A program made the position numbers and the translations under genes. The notes beneath the pieces are model-generated. The model made no database searches. It was not told the origin of the DNA and saw nothing but the letters and a program-made list of their open reading frames with translations. A stretch of 64,000 nt of DNA, from NCBI GenBank assembly GCA_947488845.1, contig CANLBM010000013.1, positions 1 to 64,000 on the forward strand, read 5' to 3'. This document shows, in pieces, positions 34,895 through 44,234 of this stretch; position 1 is the first letter of the stretch; each line of letters starts with the position of its first letter. The DNA comes from an uncultured Sphingomonadaceae bacterium. GTDB taxonomy: Bacteria > Pseudomonadota > Alphaproteobacteria > Sphingomonadales > Sphingomonadaceae.

Positions 34895-35752
34895 TTAATC
34901 CCGTTTCATCGTAATGGAAATGCGCCTGTTGCGGTCGTCCATCCGGTCATTGGGATTGTAAGGCTCGGTGTCCGCGACTCCTTCGATTCGGGCCATTCGG
35001 GTATTTAGAACACCTTGATGCACGATTTCCTTGCGGGTCGCCTCAGCTCTGGCTGAAGAGAGGAGCCAATTGTTCATGCTTTTTCCGCTTGCGTAGGGCA
35101 GGCTGTCGGTATGCCCCCTGATCACCAGGAGATTGTCGACAGTATCTATGATTTTGGCAACTTCTCCGATAAGTATCCTAGCCTGCGGGTTGAGTTCGTC
35201 GGTGGCTAGCGCAAACATGCTAAAATCTGCCTCATCGATCAGATCTATTCGTAGCCCTTCATCGGTATCGGTGAAGCGGATATTTTTGAGTAAAGCCAGC
35301 CTCTTTGGGTTGTTCTTCAACCGCTCCCGGATTTTCTTTTCGAATTCCTTTGCATCCAAGGCTTTGCTATTATTGCTTTTTTTGCCTTTTTCGTCCAGAG
35401 TGCCTGTAGCATCACGTGGAATGTTGATTGACTGCCTGCCGGTTTGTGCGGCTTTGTGCGGCAAATTGTCTTTGTCAGTCAGAGATTGTCCGCCGAATAT
35501 CCCGTCGGAACCAGCGCCGTTCTCCTGCATTTGGACAAGCGTGGGAGCGAAATAGTCCGCCAGCGCCTTGCGCTGCTTTTCGTTGGTTGCTCCCAATAGC
35601 CACATCAGCAGAAAAAAAGCCATCATCGCGGTCACGAAATCGGCGTAGGCCACTTTCCATGCACCGCCATGATGACCGGCATGCTCTTCTACGATTATTT
35701 TTCTGACGATGATTGGGGGTTGATTGGAACCCGGAGTCGCTTTCTTCGCCAT
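34895..35752 (-). CDS. motB: Flagellar stator protein MotB
   Basis: Peptidoglycan-anchored half of the proton-driven flagellar stator. The 285-aa protein has a short cytoplasmic N-terminus (RKIIVEEHAGHHGGAWKVAY), one membrane helix with the proton-carrying Asp (YADFVTAMMAFFLLMWLL, about 36-53), and a C-terminal OmpA-like peptidoglycan-binding domain (about 160-280) with RGHTDSLPY and LLSSARAEATRKEIV. All expected features are present. motA lies three bases upstream, giving a motA-motB unit apparently separated from flgL by a terminator. Confidence 0.95.
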   Translation of the reverse strand: MAKKATPGSNQPPIIVRKIIVEEHAGHHGGAWKVAYADFVTAMMAFFLLMWLLGATNEKQRKALADYFAPTLVQMQENGAGSDGIFGGQSLTDKDNLPHKAAQTGRQSINIPRDATGTLDEKGKKSNNSKALDAKEFEKKIRERLKNNPKRLALLKNIRFTDTDEGLRIDLIDEADFSMFALATDELNPQARILIGEVAKIIDTVDNLLVIRGHTDSLPYASGKSMNNWLLSSARAEATRKEIVHQGVLNTRMARIEGVADTEPYNPNDRMDDRNRRISITMKRD

Positions 35753-35755
35753 GGA

Positions 35756-36619
35756 TCAACGCGCCCTTATTGCATCAAATACGTCAGCGAAGCTGGGCTG
35801 GTTGGCATGCTGTAGACTGGTGCGAGCCGCTTCGATGATCAAAGGTTGGGGGTGGCCATGCAGACTTGCTATTATGATCTGTTTTGCAACTTGATAGATG
35901 GTGCCGTCGCTTTCTATTACCGAGCGGGCACGCTGGGCCATCGGCCCGGCAAAGCCGTAGGCGAGCAGAACGCCTAAAAATGTTCCCACCAGCGCAGAGC
36001 CGATCATCGCGCCGAGAATTGCTGGCGGCTGGTCGATTGCACCCATCGTTTTGACGACGCCCAGAACAGCTGCAACGATACCAAGGGCCGGCAACGCATC
36101 GGCTAGACCCTGCAGGTTGTCTGCTGGTGCAATAGCTTCATGATGATGGGTTTTGATGCTCTGGTCCATGACGTCTTCCACCGCATAGGGATCCAGTGTG
36201 CCGGAGGAAACCACCACCAGGCGCAAGCTGTCCGCAATCAGATGGACAAGCGTCTCATCTTTCAGCAGCTTAGGATATTCGCTAAATATCGGTGAAGCCT
36301 TTGGGTCTTCAATGTGCGGTTCCAGAGCAACGGGCCCTTCGCTTTTTAAGATCTTAGTCAGTTTAGACACCAGCAAGATACAATCCATGAAGTCCTGCTT
36401 GACGTAGGTTGGTCCCTTGAACACTTTCCCGAAACCACCCAGAAGTGCTTTCAATTGCGCGCCCGAATTGCCGATGATCAATGCACCAACCGCAGCACCG
36501 CCGATAATGCCCATTTCAATTGGCAGCGCATGCAAAACCACGCCCATGTCACCACCCGACAGCGTGAAAACGCCAAAAACCATGACGAGTAGAACAACAA
36601 TACCAACTGCGGCAAACAT
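35756..36619 (-). CDS. motA: Flagellar stator protein MotA
   Basis: Inner-membrane proton-channel partner of MotB that generates torque against FliG. The 287-aa protein has four membrane segments: about 2-20, 32-50, 165-190 (LPALGIVAAVLGVVKTMGAI) and 200-220 (ALVGTFLGVLLAYGFAGPMA), with a large cytoplasmic loop between helices 2 and 3 rich in charged residues, as in MotA. Length is typical. It is the first gene of the motA-motB unit; about 135 bases and a terminator-like hairpin separate it from flgL. Confidence 0.95.
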   Translation of the reverse strand: MFAAVGIVVLLVMVFGVFTLSGGDMGVVLHALPIEMGIIGGAAVGALIIGNSGAQLKALLGGFGKVFKGPTYVKQDFMDCILLVSKLTKILKSEGPVALEPHIEDPKASPIFSEYPKLLKDETLVHLIADSLRLVVVSSGTLDPYAVEDVMDQSIKTHHHEAIAPADNLQGLADALPALGIVAAVLGVVKTMGAIDQPPAILGAMIGSALVGTFLGVLLAYGFAGPMAQRARSVIESDGTIYQVAKQIIIASLHGHPQPLIIEAARTSLQHANQPSFADVFDAIRAR

Positions 36620-36706
36620 ACATTAATTCCCCATCAACGGATCCGGATTGTGATGCTGGCCCCCATTCCAGCCGATGCAGGAAGCAAACATTATAACGAT
36701 GAACGG

Positions 36707-36731
36707 AAAAAACGGCCTTTGGTTAAGGGCC
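36707..36731 (-). terminator. Intrinsic terminator after flgL
   Basis: Read on the minus strand: GGCCCTT-AACC-AAAGGCC (one mismatch) followed by G and TTTTTT. It lies 24 bases after the flgL stop and separates the hook/basal-body operon from motA-motB. Confidence 0.65.
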
Positions 36732-36754
36732 AAATAACAATGAAATCTGGACGC

Positions 36755-37600
36755 TTAGCTGATCAGCCGAATAAGCGAGATGCTGCTAGAAGTGGCATAT
36801 AGTTTTTGTGCCGCCTCCAGATTAACCAATAGGGATTGGAATCGCGAGATTGCCTCTGGAACATCGGTGCTTTCCAGCGCAGACCTTCGCTCGGTCGATG
36901 TGAGTTGCGATTGATTCAGTCGGTCTTCTTGCTGATCGAGGCGATTAACCAGCAAACCTTGGCTGGCAACCAGATTCGAAAAATGGTTGATCAATGAATC
37001 TCCGGCATCGAGTTGTAAGGCCCGGTCGCCTGCTGTGCCGGTCCGAACGGCATCAATCATTGTGGTCATAATGGTGTCGAGATCATTGGGGACTCCGCCG
37101 ACATCTATGGCCTGAGTCACGGTTTGGAGATTGGGCGATGGTGTCACCAACACGTTCGTATCAATCCTCATCTGGATTGGATCACCAGTGTGAAATAATT
37201 TTCCCCCATAGCTGTCTTCAGCCTGAGCAAGTTGATTAAACTGATCGCGAAGACTCTCGAGTTCGATTGCAATTACTTCGCGATCTGCTGTGGACAGAGT
37301 CTCGTTATTAGCCAAGATGACCAATTCTTTGACGCGGATAGCTCCGGAAGCCATCGTGTCCAGCGAGGATTCAGCTTGTTGTGCCATGATGCCAGCGCGG
37401 CCGATGTTGTTGAGCCATGAACTTTCAATCGCGGACTTGCGACCAAGGCTTGATATCTCGAGCCAACTGGAAGGTGCCTCTGATGGTCGTGTGAAGCTCT
37501 TGCCACTTGCAATGGATTCTTCTGCCCTGCCGATAAGCGCAGACAGCTCGGCTTGTCGTTGAATGCTATCGTTGGGTCTGTTTCTGTTGATAGATTCCAT
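36755..37600 (-). CDS. flgL: Flagellar hook-filament junction protein FlgL (HAP3)
   Basis: Joins the hook to the filament together with FlgK. The 281-aa protein has the flagellin-like N-terminal helix (about 10-140) and C-terminal helix (about 225-281, ending with LLVNLEAAQKLYATSSSISLI), with a small variable middle. I chose the ATG at 37600 because AAGGAAC lies upstream; the frame is open for 53 more codons but that stretch is basic and not FlgL-like and overlaps flgK. It is the last gene of the flgB-to-flgL operon. Confidence 0.88.
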   Translation of the reverse strand: MESINRNRPNDSIQRQAELSALIGRAEESIASGKSFTRPSEAPSSWLEISSLGRKSAIESSWLNNIGRAGIMAQQAESSLDTMASGAIRVKELVILANNETLSTADREVIAIELESLRDQFNQLAQAEDSYGGKLFHTGDPIQMRIDTNVLVTPSPNLQTVTQAIDVGGVPNDLDTIMTTMIDAVRTGTAGDRALQLDAGDSLINHFSNLVASQGLLVNRLDQQEDRLNQSQLTSTERRSALESTDVPEAISRFQSLLVNLEAAQKLYATSSSISLIRLIS

Positions 37601-37625
37601 GTTTTGTTCCTTCTCGCGGGACCAA

Positions 37626-38957
37626 CTAAAAGATTCCCAATATGGTTTGCATCGTTTCCTTTGCGACTTGTATGATGCGGGCTGCCGCTTCGTAAGATTG
37701 TTGTAACCGGATAAGGTCCGCCGCTTCGCGATCAAGATCGACGGTTGCAATATTGTCACGTGCTTCGCGCGTGGCTTGGTCGAAAGCTGTCGAGGCAGCG
37801 CTTTCGCTGCGGGCAGCTAACAATTTCTGCGCCTGTCCGAGTGCTATTGTTTCATAGCCTTGTTCTGTACCCGTCGCGGTGCGTAAGTCTACAAACGCCA
37901 GAATATTGCCATTTGCCGCTCCGCCAGGGGAAGCCAAAGCCAAACTGTTTGCCGATAGTCCCGTTGTCGACAGGGATGCGGCGGTACCGGCATGGGCGAT
38001 GACCGCTGCGCCGGGCACTCCTGTGTCGGTCGATCCGTTGGCTTGCCAGCCATTGATCTGTGCCGCGAATTGCACCGCCAAGCTGTCCAGGTCGTTGTTC
38101 AGGCTGACCAGGCTTGATTGTGCACGTTGTAGTCCACCCAGGGTTCCATTGCTTGGTGCTGCCTGCACGGTTCCACCAATTTCAATATCAAAACTGGTTC
38201 CAGCACCAGCGACAAATGTAACCGGGCTAACGACATTGAACGACACCAAATTGGTTCCGTTGCGGGATATATCCGCAGTGCCATTATTACCAAAGCTGAT
38301 TTGAACATCCAGCTTTTCGGTAATGACGGTCAGCGCCGCATCACGCTGGTCGAGTAATACCGCTTGCTGAGCAGTGCCGATTCCTGCGGGGAGCAATTTC
38401 TGATTAATTTGTGCGAGTTCGTTTAGCGCCGTATTTAGCTCAGCGGCTTCCTGAGATGCAGCGCCATTGATCAGGTTGACGGTGGACGACAGATTCAGAG
38501 CTGTTTGGTTGAAGCGACCAACGGTGGCTTCGATATCGTTTACAAATTGATTGCGCAAAGCCGGCTCAAATGGAATTGCGGAAAGTTCTTCAGCAGTACC
38601 AAAAAGTTTTGTCAATTGAGTGCCGATATCGGCATCATTGTTGGCAAGTGCGATTTCTCCCTGGTTGAGCCACTGCACTAGAACTTCACCGCTAACTCGA
38701 CTGGCTCCGGTTTGCCGCGTCGCCGCTTCCAGAAACTGGTCGCTGGACCGGGTTATCCCATTGACTGTGACGCTGCCCGTCCGGGCAGAATTGATATAGA
38801 TCGGATTATTGGTGGCAGAGATCGTCGTATCACTGATGTTCAGGGTCCGCCTGACGTAATCCGGATTATCTGCATTGGCGACATTGGATCCGACGATTTC
38901 CAATGCGCGAGAGTTTGTTAAAATCGCTGATCGCCCGATATTGAGAAGGTCAGACAT
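37626..38957 (-). CDS. flgK: Flagellar hook-associated protein FlgK (HAP1)
   Basis: Junction protein between hook and filament. The 443-aa product has the rod/hook-family N-terminus (MSDLLNIGRSAILTNSRALE, then VGSNVANADNPDYVRR near 22-37), a variable middle, and the C-terminal helix DREAADLIRLQQSYEAAARIIQVAKETMQTIL. It is on the short side for FlgK (often 450-650 residues). It overlaps flgJ by eight bases and is followed by flgL after 25. Confidence 0.93.
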   Translation of the reverse strand: MSDLLNIGRSAILTNSRALEIVGSNVANADNPDYVRRTLNISDTTISATNNPIYINSARTGSVTVNGITRSSDQFLEAATRQTGASRVSGEVLVQWLNQGEIALANNDADIGTQLTKLFGTAEELSAIPFEPALRNQFVNDIEATVGRFNQTALNLSSTVNLINGAASQEAAELNTALNELAQINQKLLPAGIGTAQQAVLLDQRDAALTVITEKLDVQISFGNNGTADISRNGTNLVSFNVVSPVTFVAGAGTSFDIEIGGTVQAAPSNGTLGGLQRAQSSLVSLNNDLDSLAVQFAAQINGWQANGSTDTGVPGAAVIAHAGTAASLSTTGLSANSLALASPGGAANGNILAFVDLRTATGTEQGYETIALGQAQKLLAARSESAASTAFDQATREARDNIATVDLDREAADLIRLQQSYEAAARIIQVAKETMQTILGIF

Positions 38958-39249
38958 CCTTGTTCTCCAAATCGCGAGTTAGCAGTTGCGCTATGCCAAA
39001 AACTCCCCTTTGGGCCATGGATTCAGCAATCTTGGCATCTTGCATGTCGCGAAATTGCTCCATTCCCTGGCCATCAAATAACCCTTCCCCCAGCGAAGAG
39101 GTTCTCATCGTTGTCAGCATTTGCCGCACAAATATGGCTTCGAAATCAGCTGCCATCGACTGAATTTCGGCTTGCCTCTTGTCGGCCACAGGATTTGCGG
39201 ACGCCGTGGACGAGGCTGCGGGACTCGAGGTGGGTAAAATCGCGGTCAT
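38950..39249 (-). CDS. flgJ: Rod-binding protein (FlgJ N-terminal domain only)
   Basis: Rod assembly/cap protein. The 99-aa product corresponds only to the N-terminal rod-binding domain of FlgJ (MAADFEAIFVRQMLTTMRTS, then LFDGQGMEQFRDMQDAKIAES), without the peptidoglycan hydrolase domain found in enterobacteria. This is the usual arrangement in alphaproteobacteria; a separate lytic transglycosylase encoded at 47812-48639 probably supplies the missing activity. It overlaps both flgI and flgK. Confidence 0.9.
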   Translation of the reverse strand: MTAILPTSSPAASSTASANPVADKRQAEIQSMAADFEAIFVRQMLTTMRTSSLGEGLFDGQGMEQFRDMQDAKIAESMAQRGVFGIAQLLTRDLENKDV

Positions 39250-40379
39250 ATGATGATCAACTCTGCTGACAATGCACCAGCCTGTTTCAAGCCCTCCAAT
39301 ATTGCTGTTAAGTCAGACGGTGGAACGCCGAGAGTATTAATAGTCTCTACGATTTCAGCGAGAGAGGCGCGTCGTCCAATTTCGAATGCAGGTTTGGTGT
39401 GTTCATCCACAGTAATGTCACTGTTCTCTTCGGTAGCGGTCTTGCCACGGCTGAATGGTGCGGGCTGAACGACGGTGGGATTTTCCTCGACACGTACGGT
39501 CAGTTTTCCGTGACTGACTGCCGCAGGACCGATACGCACGGCGCCATTGATGACGACCGTTCCGGTTCGCGCATTGACGATTATCCGGGCAGGTGCATCT
39601 GCGGGTTTCACGATCAGATTCTCGATTTTTCCCATCAACATAACGCGTTCCTGTGCGCCGAGGGGGGCGGCAATTCGCACGGTTACAGCGTCGGCTGCAA
39701 TCGCCAGTTGTGAATTCATGGCTTCATTGATGGCATCGGCGACACGCAGCGATGTGGTCAGGTCGGCGTCGGTCAGGTTGAAGCTGAGAAATGGCTGGCT
39801 TTCAAATCCGGTCGCAACGGTTCTTTCGATCGAAGCGCCGCCAGAAATCCGGCCTACGGAAGGGATGTTGATTGTGACCTTCGAACCATCTGCAGCGGTC
39901 ACGCCCAAGCCACCAACCGCCAAATTCCCTTGTGCCATGGCGTAAATTTGCTGATCGGCGCCATAGAGAGGCATCAAGATCAATGTACCGCCGCGCAGCG
40001 ATTTCGCCTTGCCAATCGCAGATACGGTCACATCAAGGCGTTGGCCAGGTTTCGCGAAGGCCGGCATTTCTGCAGTGACCAACACAGCTGCAGCATTTTT
40101 GGAGGCAGGATTGACGCCAGGGGGCAGTGACAGTCCAAAACGGTTAGTCACGCCTTTCAGTCCGACGGTGGCATATTCCAGGCTATCATCTCCGGTTCCG
40201 GCAAGCCCGACGACAACGCCGTAGCCAACCAGCTGGTTGGTCCGTAGACCAGCAAAGTTTCCGATGTCTTTAATCCGTTCGGCCTGAGCAGGCTGGGTGA
40301 TAATCACAGCTGCCGATACCAGCGCTAGCAAAGTAGCAAGCCATCGGATCGACCGGAATATTTTTGATGATTGGGTCAT
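39246..40379 (-). CDS. flgI: Flagellar P-ring protein FlgI
   Basis: Periplasmic P-ring subunit surrounding the rod in the peptidoglycan layer. The 377-aa protein starts with a Sec signal peptide (hydrophobic about 14-28, cleavage likely after AQA near residue 33) and the mature start ERIKDIGNFAGLRTNQLVGY, which is typical of FlgI, followed by GVVVGLAGTGDDS. Length and domain pattern are normal. It needs FlgA (46487-46984) for assembly. Its stop overlaps the flgJ start. Confidence 0.97.
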   Translation of the reverse strand: MTQSSKIFRSIRWLATLLALVSAAVIITQPAQAERIKDIGNFAGLRTNQLVGYGVVVGLAGTGDDSLEYATVGLKGVTNRFGLSLPPGVNPASKNAAAVLVTAEMPAFAKPGQRLDVTVSAIGKAKSLRGGTLILMPLYGADQQIYAMAQGNLAVGGLGVTAADGSKVTINIPSVGRISGGASIERTVATGFESQPFLSFNLTDADLTTSLRVADAINEAMNSQLAIAADAVTVRIAAPLGAQERVMLMGKIENLIVKPADAPARIIVNARTGTVVINGAVRIGPAAVSHGKLTVRVEENPTVVQPAPFSRGKTATEENSDITVDEHTKPAFEIGRRASLAEIVETINTLGVPPSDLTAILEGLKQAGALSAELIII

Positions 40380-40399
40380 ATGATCTCTTCTGCCTGGAG

Positions 40400-41080
40400 C
40401 TAAAATGGAGATACGAACGAGAAGAATTTCTGCAGCCAGCCCTGTTTGCTTGCGGATGCAATTTCTCCGGTACCGCCGTATACGATCCGGGCATCGGCGA
40501 CTTTTGTCGATGGGATGGTATTGTCAGAGGACACGTCAATGGCGCGGATAAGCCCGCTAAATTGGGTATGTTCTTCGCCGCGGTTCAGCGATGTGAGCTT
40601 TTGGCCTCGGACTAGCATTGTTCCGTTCGGATAGCTTTCCGCGACCGTCACACTAATCTGGCCTTGCAGGCTGTTCGATTGACCTGCGCTGCCGCTACCC
40701 GAAAAATTCTGACTGCCGCTGGTTGCCACATCACTGGGTGAAAATAGCGAGAAAAGGCCAGTCGTTGGTGGGGTTAGGGAAAAGCCGCCATCACGATCCT
40801 TGGACGCGCTGTTGGATTTTGAAGCGCGTGTCTGTTCGACAAGCAATATACTGATTATATCACCTTTCTGGCTTGCCCTTGTTCCACTTGTCAGGGCGGA
40901 ATAGCCGGAAGTCACCTGAAAGATTGCACCATTTGCAGCAACTGGTTCCTGCCGCGGAGTAGCCACGACGGGAGCAAAGTCCTGCGCTGAGATGCCCGAA
41001 TTTGAACCCATGCAACTGACGAGCAGAAATGGCGTCACACCGATCAGCAAGCTTCGCTTTGAAAACGGATTATATGTCAT
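40400..41080 (-). CDS. flgH: Flagellar L-ring lipoprotein FlgH
   Basis: Outer-membrane L-ring subunit. The 226-aa product has a lipoprotein signal peptide with the lipobox L-V-S-C (Cys23 of the version starting at 41080) and the FlgH segments GDIISILLVEQTRASKSNS, LTSLNRGEEHTQFSGLIRAI and DARIVYGGTGEIA. The ATG at 41080 is preferred because it gives a standard signal peptide length; a GTG eight codons upstream is also open. It follows flgG in the minus-strand operon. Confidence 0.93.
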   Translation of the reverse strand: MTYNPFSKRSLLIGVTPFLLVSCMGSNSGISAQDFAPVVATPRQEPVAANGAIFQVTSGYSALTSGTRASQKGDIISILLVEQTRASKSNSASKDRDGGFSLTPPTTGLFSLFSPSDVATSGSQNFSGSGSAGQSNSLQGQISVTVAESYPNGTMLVRGQKLTSLNRGEEHTQFSGLIRAIDVSSDNTIPSTKVADARIVYGGTGEIASASKQGWLQKFFSFVSPF

Positions 41081-41109
41081 GATGGATACGCTTCTTTCTT
41101 GCACTAAAA

Positions 41110-41898
41110 TTAGATTTGCTGGTTCACGAACTGCAACATTTCGTCGGTCGCTGAGATCATTTTGGAATTGACCTCATAAGCGCGTTGCGTCTCGATCATG
41201 TTGACCAGTTCTTCGACAATATTGACGTTAGACCCTTCGAGAGCACCTTGGCGGATATTGCCAAGACCTTCTTGTCCACCCGGGCCCACTTGGGGCGCCC
41301 CGCTTGCCGCTGTTTCGGTTAGGATATTATTGCCAACCGAAAGGAGCCCGGCCGGGTTGGTGAAGTTGGCCAGCTCGATTTGTCCGAGTTCGCTTGGTTC
41401 GCTTTGGCCGTCCAAAGAAGCCGAAACGACTCCATTATTGCCAATGGTCACCGCTGTCGCGCCTTGTGGAACCTGGATCGCGGGTATCAGCGGCAAACCA
41501 TCACTGGTGACCATATTGCCTTCTGCAGTCAGGCTGAAATTGCCTGCTCTGGTATAGCCCGTCGAGCCGTCTGGTCTTTCGACTTGGAAATAGCCGGAAC
41601 CTTCAATTGCGAGATCCATAGCATTCTCTGTAGTCTGCAGCGTACCCTGAGTGGCGATCTTGCCTATGCCAGCAAGCCTGACCCCCGTGCCCAATTGCAC
41701 GCCGCTGGCAAATCGGTTTTGCGCGTCCGAGGGTGCTCCTGGCGTCACTACATTCTGATAGGCAAGTGTTTCGAAATCGGCGCGATCTCTTTTGAAGCCG
41801 GTGGTGTTTACATTCGCCAGGTTGTTGGCGATCACGCGCATCTTGGTGTTCTGCGCATCCAGTCCGGTGCGCGCAACTTGTAGGGCAGCGTTACTCAT
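41110..41898 (-). CDS. flgG: Flagellar distal rod protein FlgG
   Basis: Distal rod subunit. The 262-aa protein has the family N-terminus (ALQVARTGLDAQNTKMRVIA followed by NNLANVNTTGFKRDRADFE), LYIEGSGYFQV-like DLAIEGSGYFQVERPDGSTG in the middle and the C-terminal LEGSNVNIVEELVNMIETQR. Length equals the canonical FlgG (about 260). The position between flgF and flgH is standard. Confidence 0.96.
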   Translation of the reverse strand: MSNAALQVARTGLDAQNTKMRVIANNLANVNTTGFKRDRADFETLAYQNVVTPGAPSDAQNRFASGVQLGTGVRLAGIGKIATQGTLQTTENAMDLAIEGSGYFQVERPDGSTGYTRAGNFSLTAEGNMVTSDGLPLIPAIQVPQGATAVTIGNNGVVSASLDGQSEPSELGQIELANFTNPAGLLSVGNNILTETAASGAPQVGPGGQEGLGNIRQGALEGSNVNIVEELVNMIETQRAYEVNSKMISATDEMLQFVNQQI

Positions 41899-41919
41899 CT
41901 CATCTTCTCCTGCATGGAA

Positions 41920-42666
41920 TTATCCTTGCGGTAAGGACATTATGCCCGCGCCGCCTTCATCAAGTTCCTCGGTCATTTTGAGCAACCGTGCTTGGGTTTC
42001 CCATGCACGGCTGGTTTCGATCATGTCTACCAGAGCGCTGGTCATATTGACGTTTGACTGTTCCAGAGCTCCGGAAATGACTTTGGCATTTTCATCAACT
42101 GGCAACGTGCCATTGTCGGCGACGTGAAATAATGTATCTGAACCCTTCGACATCTGGCTGCCGGTCGCGCTGACAAGTTTTAATTTGCCAAGCTGTTGCG
42201 GCAAGGTTGGATCTCCGCCTAGCGGCACATAAGAAATTGTTCCATCCGCGCCAATGTCAACGCGATCTGCAGGCGGCAACGTTACCGGACCGCTTTCACC
42301 CAAAACCGGAAAACCGTCACCGGTGAGCATTGCGCCTGACGGACCGATTTGGAGGTCTCCGCGTCTTGTATAGGCTTCTTTGCCGTCCACGGACTGAACC
42401 GCGAGCATGACATCTCCCTCGAATGCGATATCGAGTGGGCGATCGGTCTGAGTGATCGCCCCCCCGTTCATATCCGCTTGCATATCCCGTTCAACAGCCA
42501 TCGCCCGGCTGTCGTGGCCTGGACCAGTCAAATATTGAGCCTTTGCCGACACCATGTCGGCTTTGAAGCCGACTGTGTCCGAGTTGGCCATATTATTGGC
42601 AATGGTAGCTTGCCGGTTCATCAGCGATTTCATCGCGTTTACGGCGGTATATGCGAGCTTATCCAT
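41920..42666 (-). CDS. flgF: Flagellar proximal rod protein FlgF
   Basis: Proximal rod subunit. The 248-aa protein shows the rod-protein N-terminus (MKSLMNRQATIANNMANSDT with VGFKADM after it), a middle DIAFEGDVMLAVQSVDG segment equivalent to the FlgF/FlgG core, and the C-terminal LEQSNVNMTSALVDMIETSR. Weaker rod signatures than FlgG and its location between flgE and flgG identify it as FlgF. Confidence 0.92.
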   Translation of the reverse strand: MDKLAYTAVNAMKSLMNRQATIANNMANSDTVGFKADMVSAKAQYLTGPGHDSRAMAVERDMQADMNGGAITQTDRPLDIAFEGDVMLAVQSVDGKEAYTRRGDLQIGPSGAMLTGDGFPVLGESGPVTLPPADRVDIGADGTISYVPLGGDPTLPQQLGKLKLVSATGSQMSKGSDTLFHVADNGTLPVDENAKVISGALEQSNVNMTSALVDMIETSRAWETQARLLKMTEELDEGGAGIMSLPQG

Positions 42667-42692
42667 GTTCTATTCCTTCAACTGATCAATAT

Positions 42693-43523
42693 CTAGATCT
42701 GAAGGTTCATGATCGTCTGGGTGAGCGTACTGGACGTCTCAATCGCCTGCGCATTGGCTTGGAAATTGCGCTGTGCGGCGATCAGGGAGACAAGCTCCTC
42801 CGTAATGTCAACGTTCGCAAGTTCTAGATAGCCGGACCGCACTTGTCCTAGTGGACCGCTCCCTGCTTGGTTGATTTGTGGCGGGCCGGAATCACCGGTC
42901 GATTGCCAATGTGCATCGCCCATGGGCCGAAGGCTTTCCAGGGCTGAAAAACTTGCCATCGCGAGAGCACCGATGTTCATCTGGTTGCCGTTCGAGAACG
43001 TAGCTGAGACAACGCCTTCATTGTTGATTGCGATGTTTGTAAGTAGAGCTGCTGGATCGAGAGGATCGAACTCCGGTATTACGAAGTCGAACATGTCGGC
43101 AGCGTTGGTAGACGTAGCCACGCCATTTGCATCAACCGGCAGCAGCTGGGCTTTTGAACCGATAGTGTCGACCACTTCGCGATCATCGTTTACGGTGAAC
43201 GCGCCGTTGCGCGAAAAAGTCAATGCATCACCGGGCGGTTGGCTTTTGACAGCAAAAAATCCGTCGCCAGCGATCGCCAAATCCAGTGTTTTGTCTGTCG
43301 GCTGCATTGTACCCTGCGTAAATTGTTGTGTTATGCCATTGAGACGCACGCCTTGGCCGGCAATGGAGCTGGTCGCCTGGGTTGGAGAGGCTGTGAAAAG
43401 ATCTCCAAATAGCGCCCGGCTTTTCTTGAACCCCGTCGAATTTGTGTTCGCAACGTTATTTGAAATTACATTCAAGTCCGTCTGGGCCGCTTTCAGGCCG
43501 CTAAGTGAGGTAAAGAATGACAT
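42693..43523 (-). CDS. flgE: Short flagellar hook protein FlgE
   Basis: Hook subunit by position and ends. The N-terminus SFFTSLSGLKAAQTDLNVIS, then NNVANTNSTGFKKSRALFGD, is typical of FlgE (the FKKSRA/FGD pattern separates it from FlgF and FlgG). The C-terminus has LELANVDITEELVSLIAAQR and NFQANAQAIETSSTLTQTI. At 276 aa it is much shorter than the usual 400 or so; the outer variable domains are largely missing. It may be a minimal hook or a rod-like protein taking FlgE's place. It lies between flgD and flgF as expected. Confidence 0.85.
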   Translation of the reverse strand: MSFFTSLSGLKAAQTDLNVISNNVANTNSTGFKKSRALFGDLFTASPTQATSSIAGQGVRLNGITQQFTQGTMQPTDKTLDLAIAGDGFFAVKSQPPGDALTFSRNGAFTVNDDREVVDTIGSKAQLLPVDANGVATSTNAADMFDFVIPEFDPLDPAALLTNIAINNEGVVSATFSNGNQMNIGALAMASFSALESLRPMGDAHWQSTGDSGPPQINQAGSGPLGQVRSGYLELANVDITEELVSLIAAQRNFQANAQAIETSSTLTQTIMNLQI

Positions 43524-43565
43524 ATTATTTTCTCCTGTGCTGAATTAGATGCTGGGTTGTATAAA

Positions 43566-44234
43566 TTATCCGATTTTGAGTGCCTCGGACGGGAAAACGT
43601 TACCGATTGGAGTGACGAGAATAGGTGGTCCATTGCTTTCCGATGTTTTTACCGATGCTACCGGTACCCATGTTGCCAAATTGGAGGCCGGCCCGCCGTT
43701 GACGCGAACCCGTAAGCGTCCTTGGTCAAGCGGTTGTCCGGAGTCGTCTTTGCTGTCGAAACTAAATTCCACTGGACCGGCCTCTTGCTGACCAAGTTCT
43801 GCAAACATTACGATTTCGCCGGCTTCGTTGAGTAGATCAATCGAAAGATTGTCGGTTGCCTGGGTGAGCTCGAACTCGCCAGAATACTGACCGTTTTTGT
43901 CTGCCACCGAAATGTTGCCGGGCACCAGAACCGAATGGCCGATCCATTCTTTTGCATCAGAGAGCTGGTTGTTTCCCAAAATGGAAGCAATGTCCGACAA
44001 AGATTTTTTCATTTCGGAAATGCCAGCAACGCTCGAAAACTGGGCGAGTTGGGCAACCATTGCCTGGTTGTCGAGGGGATCAAATGGGTCCTGGAATTTC
44101 AGTTGGGTCGTCATCAAACGAAGAAAAGAATCCTGGTCCAGCGTGTTATCACCCGTGGCATTTTCCGGTTGCGCCTGTGTAAGACCAGCAAGATTTGTTT
44201 TCGGTGTCTGTAGAACGTCTGATAAAGCGGCCAT
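43566..44234 (-). CDS. flgD: Flagellar hook cap / assembly protein FlgD
   Basis: Scaffold at the tip of the growing hook. The 222-aa protein has the FlgD N-terminal signature (LDQDSFLRLMTTQLKFQDPFDPLDNQAMVAQLAQFSSVAG in pattern, about 34-75) and a C-terminal beta-rich region with FlgD Ig-like character (about 105-200). The start directly follows the flgC stop. It lacks membrane segments and is exported by the flagellar type III system. Confidence 0.94.
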   Translation of the reverse strand: MAALSDVLQTPKTNLAGLTQAQPENATGDNTLDQDSFLRLMTTQLKFQDPFDPLDNQAMVAQLAQFSSVAGISEMKKSLSDIASILGNNQLSDAKEWIGHSVLVPGNISVADKNGQYSGEFELTQATDNLSIDLLNEAGEIVMFAELGQQEAGPVEFSFDSKDDSGQPLDQGRLRVRVNGGPASNLATWVPVASVKTSESNGPPILVTPIGNVFPSEALKIG

